From the NCBI RefSeq assembly GCF_027912535.1, contig NZ_CP115465.1:786001-850000 (forward strand): a stretch of 64,000 nt of DNA. The letters are read 5' to 3'. Positions 52,354 through 59,621 of the stretch are shown one piece after another; positions within the stretch are counted from its first letter, which is position 1, and each line of letters starts with the position of its first letter. The DNA comes from Brevundimonas sp. NIBR11. Its GTDB lineage: Bacteria > Pseudomonadota > Alphaproteobacteria > Caulobacterales > Caulobacteraceae. A model generated the notes under the pieces. It searched no databases and had not been told where the DNA came from. It worked only from the letters and a program-made list of their open reading frames with translations. Made by a program: the position numbers and the translations under genes.

Positions 52354-54302
52354 GCGGCGGCCCCAGCCATGTTCCTGGCGTCGCGGGCGGCGCGCCAGCC
52401 GTCGGCGAGGACGCGCAGGTTGGCGGTCAGCTGACCCACCGCCCCGTCGTCGTCGATCTCCTGACGCAGCCAGCGGGCGGCCACGTCCTGGAAGATGGTG
52501 CGGCCGACGGCGAAGCCCTTCACCAGCGGGAAGGGGGCGGCGGCGGCGATACCGGCCAGGATCTCCTCCTGCGGCGCCGACAGACCCAGAAGGACGATGC
52601 CCCGACAGCGCGGATCGTGGCGCAGGACGGCGGCCTGGCTGGCGGCCCAGGCCTGGGGGTCGCTGGTGGGTTCCAGCTTCCACCAGTCGGGATAGACGCC
52701 GAGGCCGTAAACATGATCGATCACGCGAGCGATCGTATCACTGCCCACCGGCCCGTGCTTGGAGGCGATGATCTCCAGCAGGAACTCGTGGCGGGTCGTG
52801 CGGCAGGCATCGAACAGGCGCAGGATCTGTCGGTCCTGACGCGCGCGCATCTCGGCGTCGTCGTCGGGATGGTAGAAGACCAGACATTTGACGACGTGGT
52901 TGGTCGGCCATTCGCGCAGGGTGACGGCCACGTCAGGCGAGCCCTCGAAGGCGATGGGACGCGAGCCCGGTTCTTCGATCGGACGTCCGATCCAGTAGGG
53001 CAGGTCGGCGGCGGTCTCGAGCGCACGGGCGCCGAAACGCCCGTCCAGCAGAAGGCCGTAGCGGCGGTCACCCTGAGCAATCCGGTCGACCGCCTGGAGC
53101 GCCAGGTTCTTGAAATGAGCAACGGCCTGGGCGTCGCCGACGCCGAGTTCGGTGATCAGGTCCTCGAACTGGCTGCGGTGGTCGATGGCGAGAACCGTGA
53201 GGTCGTCGTGGTCGAGATGGCGGTTAGACGACCAGTGCAACTGTTCCAGTTCAGCGCTGTCGCGCAGGCGGTACGGCCAGGTCCCGGCCAGGAAGACCTG
53301 GAGCTCGTCCCACGAGGCCATGGCCGGGGCGCAGCCGTGACGCGAGACGACCAGCGCTCCGCAGGCATTGGCGAACTCGCAGCAGGTCTCCAGCGGCAGA
53401 TCGCGCAGCCAGCCGCGCAGGAAGCCGGCCATGAAGGCGTCGCCGGCGCCGAGCACATTGAAGACCTCGATCGGGAAGCCGCGACCGACCACGCCGTCGT
53501 CCAAGGAATGGGGAACACTCCCCGGGAATGCGACGCAGCCGTCCGCGCCGCGCTTGCAGACCAACAGGGCCTGCGTCCGGGCGCGAATGGCGCGGAGGGC
53601 GGCGACCGTATCGGTCGTGCCGCCCAGAATGTGGATCTCCTCCTCGGTGCCGACGATCAGGTCGCACAGGGGCAGGACGCGCTGGAGCTCCTCGGTCACG
53701 CGGGCGCTGGCCACGAACCGGTCCTCGCCATTGGCTTTGGAGGCCAGGCCCCAGAGGACGGGGCGATAGTCGATGTCGAAGACGACGCGGCCGCCCTTGG
53801 CTTTCATCAGCTCGGCCGCCTTGAGGCTGGCGGCGAACACGCCAGGCTGCGACAGATGGGTGCCGTTGACGAGCAGGGCGCCCGAGCGAGCGATCAGGGC
53901 AGGGTCGATGTCGTCGGCGGTCAGCGCCATGTCGGCGCAGTTCTCGCGGAAGAAGATCAGGGGGAAGGTGTCGGGATCGCGGATGCCGAGCACGGCCAGC
54001 GCTGTCAGCCGGTCCGGATCGACGATCATGCCCGAGGTCTCGACGCCCTCCCGCGCCAGTTCTTCGATCAGGAAGCGGCCGAAATGGTCATGACCCACGC
54101 GGGTGATCAGGGCGGTGTTCAGCCCAAGGCGCGCGCCGCCGACAGCCGTGTTGGTCGGGCTGCCGCCCACGTATTTGGCGAAACTCGCCATGTCTTCCAG
54201 CCGCCCGCCGATCTGCTCGCCATAGAGGTCGATGCCGGCGCGGCCGAGTGTGATCAGGTCCAGACTACGCCGGCTTTCCGATCGGTTGTTCTGTTCGGCC
54301 AT
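52350..54302 (-). CDS. iolC: Bifunctional IolC kinase - DUF2090 (aldolase-like) protein
   Basis: A 650 aa fusion. The N-terminal PfkB-type kinase (about 12-345) phosphorylates 2-deoxy-5-keto-gluconate; it shows GRAGIDLYGEQ, FAKYVGGSPTNTAVGGARLG and the anion hole/catalytic NVLGAGDAFMAGF (285-288 GAGD). The C-terminal DUF2090 domain (about 360-650) has LTVLAIDHRSQFEDL, YGLLLDGRFGARAL and VVKCLVFYHPDDD, the pattern assigned to the aldolase step in many proteobacterial IolC proteins. No separate iolJ is present, which supports the bifunctional role. First gene of iolC-D-E-B-A, behind a GGAA-N6-TTCC site. Confidence 0.93.
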   Translation of the reverse strand: MAEQNNRSESRRSLDLITLGRAGIDLYGEQIGGRLEDMASFAKYVGGSPTNTAVGGARLGLNTALITRVGHDHFGRFLIEELAREGVETSGMIVDPDRLTALAVLGIRDPDTFPLIFFRENCADMALTADDIDPALIARSGALLVNGTHLSQPGVFAASLKAAELMKAKGGRVVFDIDYRPVLWGLASKANGEDRFVASARVTEELQRVLPLCDLIVGTEEEIHILGGTTDTVAALRAIRARTQALLVCKRGADGCVAFPGSVPHSLDDGVVGRGFPIEVFNVLGAGDAFMAGFLRGWLRDLPLETCCEFANACGALVVSRHGCAPAMASWDELQVFLAGTWPYRLRDSAELEQLHWSSNRHLDHDDLTVLAIDHRSQFEDLITELGVGDAQAVAHFKNLALQAVDRIAQGDRRYGLLLDGRFGARALETAADLPYWIGRPIEEPGSRPIAFEGSPDVAVTLREWPTNHVVKCLVFYHPDDDAEMRARQDRQILRLFDACRTTRHEFLLEIIASKHGPVGSDTIARVIDHVYGLGVYPDWWKLEPTSDPQAWAASQAAVLRHDPRCRGIVLLGLSAPQEEILAGIAAAAPFPLVKGFAVGRTIFQDVAARWLRQEIDDDGAVGQLTANLRVLADGWRAARDARNMAGAAA

Positions 54303-54329
54303 GTGTTCTGGACCACTCCCCGTCGTCCA

Positions 54330-54370
54330 AAACAGCTATTCCATTCGCTCCGGTATCGCAATAGCTGTTT
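54330..54370. promoter_or_regulatory. 11-bp inverted repeat in the iolC upstream region
   Basis: AAACAGCTATT (54330-54340) and AATAGCTGTTT (54360-54370) are exact reverse complements, 19 bp apart. They lie between the GGAA-N6-TTCC site and the iolC start. They could be a second operator or a 5'-UTR hairpin. Confidence 0.55.
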
Positions 54371-54386
54371 CAGAAAGTCCGGCCTC

Positions 54387-54400
54387 GGAAGGTTCGTTCC
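54387..54400. promoter_or_regulatory. iolR: GGAA-N6-TTCC site, candidate IolR operator
   Basis: GGAA-GGTTCG-TTCC matches exactly the GGAA-N6-TTCC motif reported for RpiR-type IolR of Sinorhizobium meliloti. It is 85 bp upstream of iolC and 11 bp past the end of iolR. Confidence 0.65.
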
Positions 54401-54410
54401 ATTTCCGACT

Positions 54411-55283
54411 TCAGGCCTTCGGGGCTCGTGTGCGGCGGCCTTTGTCTTTGGAGGCCTCGAAGGCGAAGTTGATTACCAGGGCCTGGGCGAGACACATGGA
54501 CGCGGACAGGGAGCGGAATTTCCGCACTTCCGATTCGCGGGTCTGAAGCACGAGGTCGGCGGGTTTGGCGACCGGGCTGACCAGGCTGTCGCTGATAGCG
54601 AGGACCTTGGCGCCGTTCTCGCGCGCCGCCTCGACGATGGCGACGGTCTCACCGGCATAGGGGTGGTAGCTGACGGCGATCAACAAGTCCTGCGGGCCGA
54701 TGGCCTGGACCTGGGCCATGGCCAGCCCCGCGACGCCGTCGACGAAGACGGCACGCTTGCCGGCCTGTAGCAGGGAGTAGACAAGGTACGAAGCGACGGG
54801 GAACGAGCGGCGAAAGCCGACGACGTGCACCGTATGGGCCTTGGCGATCAGATCGACGGCGGAGCGGATTTCGGCCCGGCTGACGGTCTGCAGCAGGTTC
54901 TGCAACGCCAGGATATTGCCTTCGACGAACTCAGCCAGCAGATCGGCGGGCCTGGCCTTGTCCGAACTTGTCGTCTCGTTCAGCTGGCGAACCCGCTCGG
55001 AATAGCCCAGGGCCATGTTGTTCGAGAGCAGACCGTCGCGAAACAGTCGTTGCATCTGGCTGGCGCCCTCGAAGCCGAAGCTCTTGGCGAACCGGACGAT
55101 GGTCGAGGGCTGAACGTCGCAGCGTGAGGCGATCACCGCCAGGGTTTCCAAGGCGATGTCGTTCGGTTCGTCGAGGATGTAGCGCGCGATCTGCTTGAGT
55201 CGCTTGCTGAGGCTTTCGTAGCGAAGAACGATCTCGGCGCAGAGCTCGTCTGCGGTGGCAGGCGCGACCGGCGCATTCGGCAT
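54411..55283 (-). CDS. iolR: RpiR-family regulator IolR
   Basis: Repressor of inositol genes, sensing a pathway sugar phosphate or keto-acid. From the ATG at 55283 it is 290 aa. The N-terminal RpiR HTH (about 10-85) has YESLSKRLKQIARYILDEPNDIALETLAVIASRCDVQPSTIVRFAKSFGFEGASQMQRLF (in parts). The SIS sugar-isomerase domain (about 120-260) contains VHVVGFRRSFPVASYLVYSLLQAG. This is the alphaproteobacterial IolR type, not the DeoR type of Bacillus. It lies between iolC and the divergent inositol dehydrogenase gene. A longer frame to 55397 enters the promoter region and is rejected. Confidence 0.9.
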   Translation of the reverse strand: MPNAPVAPATADELCAEIVLRYESLSKRLKQIARYILDEPNDIALETLAVIASRCDVQPSTIVRFAKSFGFEGASQMQRLFRDGLLSNNMALGYSERVRQLNETTSSDKARPADLLAEFVEGNILALQNLLQTVSRAEIRSAVDLIAKAHTVHVVGFRRSFPVASYLVYSLLQAGKRAVFVDGVAGLAMAQVQAIGPQDLLIAVSYHPYAGETVAIVEAARENGAKVLAISDSLVSPVAKPADLVLQTRESEVRKFRSLSASMCLAQALVINFAFEASKDKGRRTRAPKA

Positions 55284-55306
55284 ACGGACACCTCTCAGGT
55301 TATATA

Positions 55307-55323
55307 AACGGAATATCCGTTCG
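55307..55323. promoter_or_regulatory. Palindrome in the iolR / inositol dehydrogenase divergent region
   Basis: AACGGA-ATA-TCCGTT (55307-55321) is a perfect palindrome. It also contains GGAA-TATCCG-TTCG (55310-55323), one mismatch from GGAA-N6-TTCC. It is 24 bp before iolR and about 100 bp before the dehydrogenase start, so it may serve autorepression. Confidence 0.55.
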
Positions 55324-55376
55324 ATTTTTGGAACGCAACTATCGCGCCGGGTCGGAGAGACCGCTAAGGTGTCTGC

Positions 55377-55386
55377 ATTCCAAACG
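55377..55386 (+). promoter_or_regulatory. ATTCCAAACG motif before the inositol dehydrogenase gene
   Basis: The same 10 bases recur at 56465-56474 upstream of the TonB receptor gene. Both regions also carry a TTCCAAAAA sequence (minus strand at 55325-55333 here). TTCCAAA may be a half-site of the iol regulator. Confidence 0.4.
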
Positions 55387-55421
55387 TGAACCATCAAGAA
55401 TTTTTGTTACAAGGGGAAAGC

Positions 55422-56402
55422 ATGCACGGGATCGCTTTGATCGGGGCCGGCCGGATCGGACGGATCCACGCGGCCAACATCGCCGCCAACGCGCGATTGA
55501 ATCTGGTGAGCGTTGTCGATCCCACCGACGCGGCGGCGGAACTGGCCGGTGAGTACGGCGCCGCCGTCTCGACGATGGACGCGGTGCTGGCGGATCCGGC
55601 CATCCATGGCGTGGTCATCGCCAGTTCGACCGACACCCATCTGGACTACAGCCTGGCGGCGGCTCGGGCGGGCAAGATCGTCTTCTGCGAAAAGCCTCTG
55701 GATCAGGATCTGGAGAGGGCGCGAGCCGCCGGCGAGAGCCTGGCGGTGCTCGGGGCCAAGGTCTTCCTCGCCTTCAACCGGCGGTTCGACGCCAACTTCG
55801 CCGCCCTGCAGGCCAGAATTGCGGCGGGCGAGGTCGGGGCGCTGGAGACCCTGCACATCATCAGCCACGATCCGGCGCCGCCGCCCGCGACCTACGTCGC
55901 CACCTCGGGCGGCATCTTCAAGGACATGGTGATCCATGACTTCGACATGGCCCGCTGGTTGTTGGCCGAGCCGGTGACCGAGGTCTTCTCCACGGCGTCG
56001 GTGCTGATCGATCCGGCCATCGGCGAGGCCGGCGATGTCGATACGGCCAAGACCATACTCAAGACCGCGTCCGGCAAGATCTGCGTCATCTCCTCCAGCC
56101 GTCGAAGCGGCTACGGCTACGACCAGCGGATCGAGGCCTATGGATCAAAGGGAATGATCCGGGCGCAGAACCAGCTCGAGAGCACGGTGGAGACCTGGGG
56201 CGAGGGCGGAGCGTCCGCCGACCGATTCCAGAACTTCTTCCTGGATCGCTACGCCGTCGCCTATGCGCGCGAGGTCGCCCACTTCGCCGACATGCTGGAC
56301 GGGGCGCTGCCGCTCATCGATCAGACGGACGGAATCGCGGCGCTCGAGCTCGCCGAAGCCGCGCAAAAGTCAGCCCGTGAGGCAGTCGTCGTCCGCCTGT
56401 AG
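55422..56402 (+). CDS. idhA: Inositol 2-dehydrogenase (Gfo/Idh/MocA family)
   Basis: NAD-dependent oxidation of myo-inositol to scyllo-inosose, first step of the pathway. From the ATG at 55422 (AAGGGGAA just upstream) it is 326 aa. The Rossmann motif GAGRIGRIH (8-16), the EKPLDQDLERA motif (Glu90-Lys91-Pro92), FNRRFDANF and DMVIHDFDMARWLL with the catalytic Asp/His are typical of inositol dehydrogenases. It is divergent from iolR and ends with a strong terminator. Other Gfo/Idh sugar dehydrogenases look alike, but the iol context makes this function likely. The Bacillus name would be iolG. Confidence 0.9.
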   Translation: MHGIALIGAGRIGRIHAANIAANARLNLVSVVDPTDAAAELAGEYGAAVSTMDAVLADPAIHGVVIASSTDTHLDYSLAAARAGKIVFCEKPLDQDLERARAAGESLAVLGAKVFLAFNRRFDANFAALQARIAAGEVGALETLHIISHDPAPPPATYVATSGGIFKDMVIHDFDMARWLLAEPVTEVFSTASVLIDPAIGEAGDVDTAKTILKTASGKICVISSSRRSGYGYDQRIEAYGSKGMIRAQNQLESTVETWGEGGASADRFQNFFLDRYAVAYAREVAHFADMLDGALPLIDQTDGIAALELAEAAQKSAREAVVVRL

Positions 56403-56423
56403 TCGTTTCATTCCGACCGTCGA

Positions 56424-56460
56424 AAGGCCGCGCCAGGCATATGGCGCGGCCTTCTTCGTT
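56424..56460 (+). terminator. Intrinsic terminator after the inositol dehydrogenase gene
   Basis: AAGGCCGCGCC (56424-56434) pairs perfectly with GGCGCGGCCTT (56443-56453) around AGGCATAT, followed by CTTCGTTT. It separates idhA from the TonB receptor gene. Confidence 0.85.
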
Positions 56461-56464
56461 TGAA

Positions 56465-56490
56465 ATTCCAAACGCATCCTGTTCCAAAAA
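56465..56490 (+). promoter_or_regulatory. TTCCAAA repeats upstream of the inositol-locus TonB receptor
   Basis: ATTCCAAACG (56465-56474, shared with the idhA upstream region) is followed by GTTCCAAAAAA at 56481. The two TTCC cores are 16 bp apart. They lie before a TTGACA hexamer at 56511. Confidence 0.45.
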
Positions 56491-56510
56491 ATGAAATAGA
56501 AAGGACACGA

Positions 56511-56536
56511 TTGACACCATATGAAAAACCTATTCT
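56511..56536 (+). promoter_or_regulatory. Candidate promoter of the inositol-locus TonB receptor
   Basis: TTGACA at 56511-56516 is a consensus -35. Possible -10 hexamers are TATTCT (56531-56536, 14-bp spacer) or the bases just after it at standard spacing. The ATG is at 56593, with GGGAGG about nine bases upstream. Confidence 0.45.
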
Positions 56537-56592
56537 AACTTCGCCACGAACAAATCACGCTCGGAAAAGAGCGGATGGGGAGGTAGATCGAT

Positions 56593-59514
56593 ATGGCTAT
56601 TCGCTCGCGCAATCGCGTCCTGTTGTCCGTGCTGCTCGGAGCCACCGCGCTGGCCGGCACGCCGGTCCTCGCTCAGACGGAGCCGTCGCAGGACGATGCC
56701 GCCGATCAAGTGGATGAGATCGTCGTCACAGGTTTCCGACGCGCTCAGGCCAATGCCATCGCCGCAAAGCGCGATGAGGTTTCGATCACCGACGGCATTT
56801 CCGCCGACGGTCTCGGCCGCTTTCCCGACCTGAACGTCGGAGAGGCGCTGCAGCGCGTGCCGGGCGTCCAGTTGAACCGCGAGGCCGAGGGCCGCAACGC
56901 CACGATCAACCTGCGCGGCCTGCCGGGCGAATACTCGCGTCTTACGCTGAATGGCGTGGCCTTCGCCGAGCCGATCCTGCGGGAATCGGCGCCGCTCGGA
57001 GCCTTCAACTCCGACATCTTCAGCGGCATCTCGGTGAACAAGTCGCCGCTGGCGGACGCCCAAAGCGGAGGGCTGTCCGGCAACGTGGACCTGCAGATCG
57101 GAGGGGCGCTGGCCCGAACGGACGGCGGCGCCACCAAGGTAGCCTATGAGTACAACGAGTTGGGAGAAACCGGCTCGCCGGCGGCGACCGTCAGCTACAA
57201 CCACCACTTCAGCGACGACTTCGCCGTGTTTGGCGTGCTGGCCTACCGCGAGGAAAACTTCCGCCGCGACTCAATTCTGTTCAACAGCTACGCCGCCTTC
57301 ACCCCGGCCCAGGCCCAGGCGAACGCGGCCCTCCTCGGAACCTACTACGCGCGCTCGACCGATTGCCCGTCCTGCACCGGCACGACCTCGACCGCCGGCG
57401 TCCTGTATGACGCCCAACACCGCCAGTATGTGCGCCTGAACGAAGGCGACCTGACGACCGGCGCGGTCGGGGCGGAATGGCGTGTCAGCAACGAGGGCAA
57501 GATCGGGATCACCGGCTTCTATTCGAACCGCGATCTGCCCAATACGGCCCAGTATCTGCTGATCACGTCCAACAACCTGACCAGCCGCCTGACCGCCAAC
57601 ACCGCGCCGACCCGGCTCGACGACGGCCGCTATGTGGTCGAGGACTTCAGCTTCTCGAACCCGGACATGACATCGTCCAGCCGCGCCTTCAGCCAGCATC
57701 AGCAGGTCTATGGCGTCAACCTGACCGGCGACTGGGAGAACGACGACTGGCGCATCCACGGGATCGCGGCCCTGTCAAAGGCCGAGAACGATTCGATCGA
57801 GACCAGTGTCGATTTCCAGACGCTTCAGACGGTCGCCGGCAACGGCGTGTCCGGAAGACTGGTGACCGGCGGGGACGACATCGATCGCCACATCCAGATC
57901 CTGACGCCCAATCCCGTCTTCACCACGGCCGGCATCAACACCGGCGTCTGGGGCGGCATCTCCAACTCCGGCGCCTTCTTCGACAACGCCAACGCCGCCC
58001 TGCGCCGCAACCGCTTCAACTTCCAGGGCACCCAAACCTTTGGCACCAACGAACTGTTCGCCAGCCGGGTCGATGTCGAGCGCACGTTGGACTTTGGCAT
58101 CATCAGCGCGCTGCAGGGCGGCATCGGCTACGAGACGAGCGAGTTCACGGCCGAAGGCTATCGGATCATGGCCTTCGGCATCCCGATCCAGAACGTGACG
58201 CCGGACTTCCTGATCTCGGCTCCGTTCGCCGGCGACTTCATGGGCGGCCACGGCGGGGCTCCGACGCAGAACTGGCAGATCGTGGACCTGAACCGCGCCA
58301 TCTCCGCACTGCGCCCGGTGACGGTCTATCCTGGGGGCGCCTTGTCGCCGTCCGGCTACAACATCAACTACGCCAACAACGCCTACCAGCTGGACAACTT
58401 CACCAACCGTACGGACATCCTGTCCGGCTATGGGCAGGTGAAGTATGATTTCGATCTCGGCAACATCCGCCTGCGCGGCAACGCCGGTCTCCGCTACGAA
58501 CAGGCGACCAACGAGATCGACGCCCTGACGCGTGTCACCCTGACCGGGGTTATCGGCGCGCCGGGCGACTTCCGTCAGCGGACCTATAGCCAGGACTACG
58601 ACAAGTGGCTGCCGTCCTTCATCCTGCTGGCCGACGTCACCGAAGACATCGTCGTGCGTGCAGCGGCCTACAAGAGCTATGTCCGGCCTCAGCCGCTGCA
58701 GTTCTCGCCAAGCACGGTGGTCAGCGCGCCGACCAACGGCGTCTATTCGGTCACTCTCGGCAACCCGAACCTGCAGCCCTATGAGGCCGACTCGTTCGAC
58801 ATCTCGGCCGAGTGGTACAACCGCGCCGACAGCATCATCTCCTTGGCCGGCTTCCAGAAGGAGATAACGGGCCTGATCGCCACCATCACCGACCCGCGCG
58901 TCCTTTGCCCGGCGGACGGGGGCGGTCTCGGCATCGGCACCCTGCGCGTGAACGGCGACCGTTGCGAAAGCAGCCTGACCTATCAGGACGTCGGCGGGGT
59001 GACCCAGCCCTACATCGTGGCGGCCTCCGGCTTCACCAACCAGCCCAACCCGATCACGGTGCGCGGCGTCGAGCTGAACGTGCAGCAGTCTCTGGACTTC
59101 CTGCCCGGCCTGTGGAGCCACTTCGGCGGCGGCTTCAACTATGCCTACACCACCATCAGCGGGAAGACCCTGACGGGCGCTACCGCCACCCTCCCGGGCG
59201 TGTCCAAGCATAACGTCAACCTGATCGGCTTCTACGAAACCGACCAGTTTGGAATCCGCATGGTCTACAACTGGCGCAACGCCTACGACTTGGCCTCGAC
59301 GGCCAGCTTCACCGGCGCGGCGCGCTCGGTCCGGTCACGTGGCCAGCTCGATCTGTCGGCCTCGTATAACATCACCGACTGGGCCACGATCGGCTTCGAC
59401 GCCTACAACCTGACCAACTCCATCCGCGTCGAGTACGAGAACCAGCTGAACCTGCCGCGCAAGGCCGACTATGACGGTCGGACCTACACGGTGACCTTGC
59501 GCACCACTTTCTGA
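56593..59514 (+). CDS. TonB-dependent receptor in the inositol locus (carbohydrate type)
   Basis: Outer-membrane receptor of 973 aa with signal peptide (MAIRSRNRVLLSVLLGATALAGTPVLAQ) and TonB-box-like VDEIVVTGFRRAQ. The plug shows GLGRFPDLNVGEALQRVPGVQLNREAEGRNATINLRGLPGEYSRLTLNG (in parts); the barrel ends TYTVTLRTTF. It is of the same subfamily as the receptor at 40144, with similar blocks throughout. TTCCAAA repeats link it to the idhA promoter, so it is probably part of the iol regulon. A receptor is unexpected for free inositol, which passes porins, and implies a larger inositol-containing substrate. Confidence 0.93.
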   Translation: MAIRSRNRVLLSVLLGATALAGTPVLAQTEPSQDDAADQVDEIVVTGFRRAQANAIAAKRDEVSITDGISADGLGRFPDLNVGEALQRVPGVQLNREAEGRNATINLRGLPGEYSRLTLNGVAFAEPILRESAPLGAFNSDIFSGISVNKSPLADAQSGGLSGNVDLQIGGALARTDGGATKVAYEYNELGETGSPAATVSYNHHFSDDFAVFGVLAYREENFRRDSILFNSYAAFTPAQAQANAALLGTYYARSTDCPSCTGTTSTAGVLYDAQHRQYVRLNEGDLTTGAVGAEWRVSNEGKIGITGFYSNRDLPNTAQYLLITSNNLTSRLTANTAPTRLDDGRYVVEDFSFSNPDMTSSSRAFSQHQQVYGVNLTGDWENDDWRIHGIAALSKAENDSIETSVDFQTLQTVAGNGVSGRLVTGGDDIDRHIQILTPNPVFTTAGINTGVWGGISNSGAFFDNANAALRRNRFNFQGTQTFGTNELFASRVDVERTLDFGIISALQGGIGYETSEFTAEGYRIMAFGIPIQNVTPDFLISAPFAGDFMGGHGGAPTQNWQIVDLNRAISALRPVTVYPGGALSPSGYNINYANNAYQLDNFTNRTDILSGYGQVKYDFDLGNIRLRGNAGLRYEQATNEIDALTRVTLTGVIGAPGDFRQRTYSQDYDKWLPSFILLADVTEDIVVRAAAYKSYVRPQPLQFSPSTVVSAPTNGVYSVTLGNPNLQPYEADSFDISAEWYNRADSIISLAGFQKEITGLIATITDPRVLCPADGGGLGIGTLRVNGDRCESSLTYQDVGGVTQPYIVAASGFTNQPNPITVRGVELNVQQSLDFLPGLWSHFGGGFNYAYTTISGKTLTGATATLPGVSKHNVNLIGFYETDQFGIRMVYNWRNAYDLASTASFTGAARSVRSRGQLDLSASYNITDWATIGFDAYNLTNSIRVEYENQLNLPRKADYDGRTYTVTLRTTF

Positions 59515-59531
59515 TCCTCCCCGGGGCGAAT

Positions 59532-59567
59532 CCGGCCGGTGTCGCGTCTCCGTGCGGCGCCGGCCGG
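59532..59567 (+). terminator. GC-rich hairpin after the TonB receptor gene
   Basis: CCGGCCGGTGTCGC (59532-59545) pairs with GCGGCGCCGGCCGG (59554-59567), with two U-G pairs, around an 8-base loop. No T-run follows. It may reduce, rather than stop, transcription into the next gene. Confidence 0.55.
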
Positions 59568-59621
59568 GACCTGAGGACTGCAAAAGAGTTCGCCCGACGG
59601 GGTCGGGCCGAGGAGTAGACC

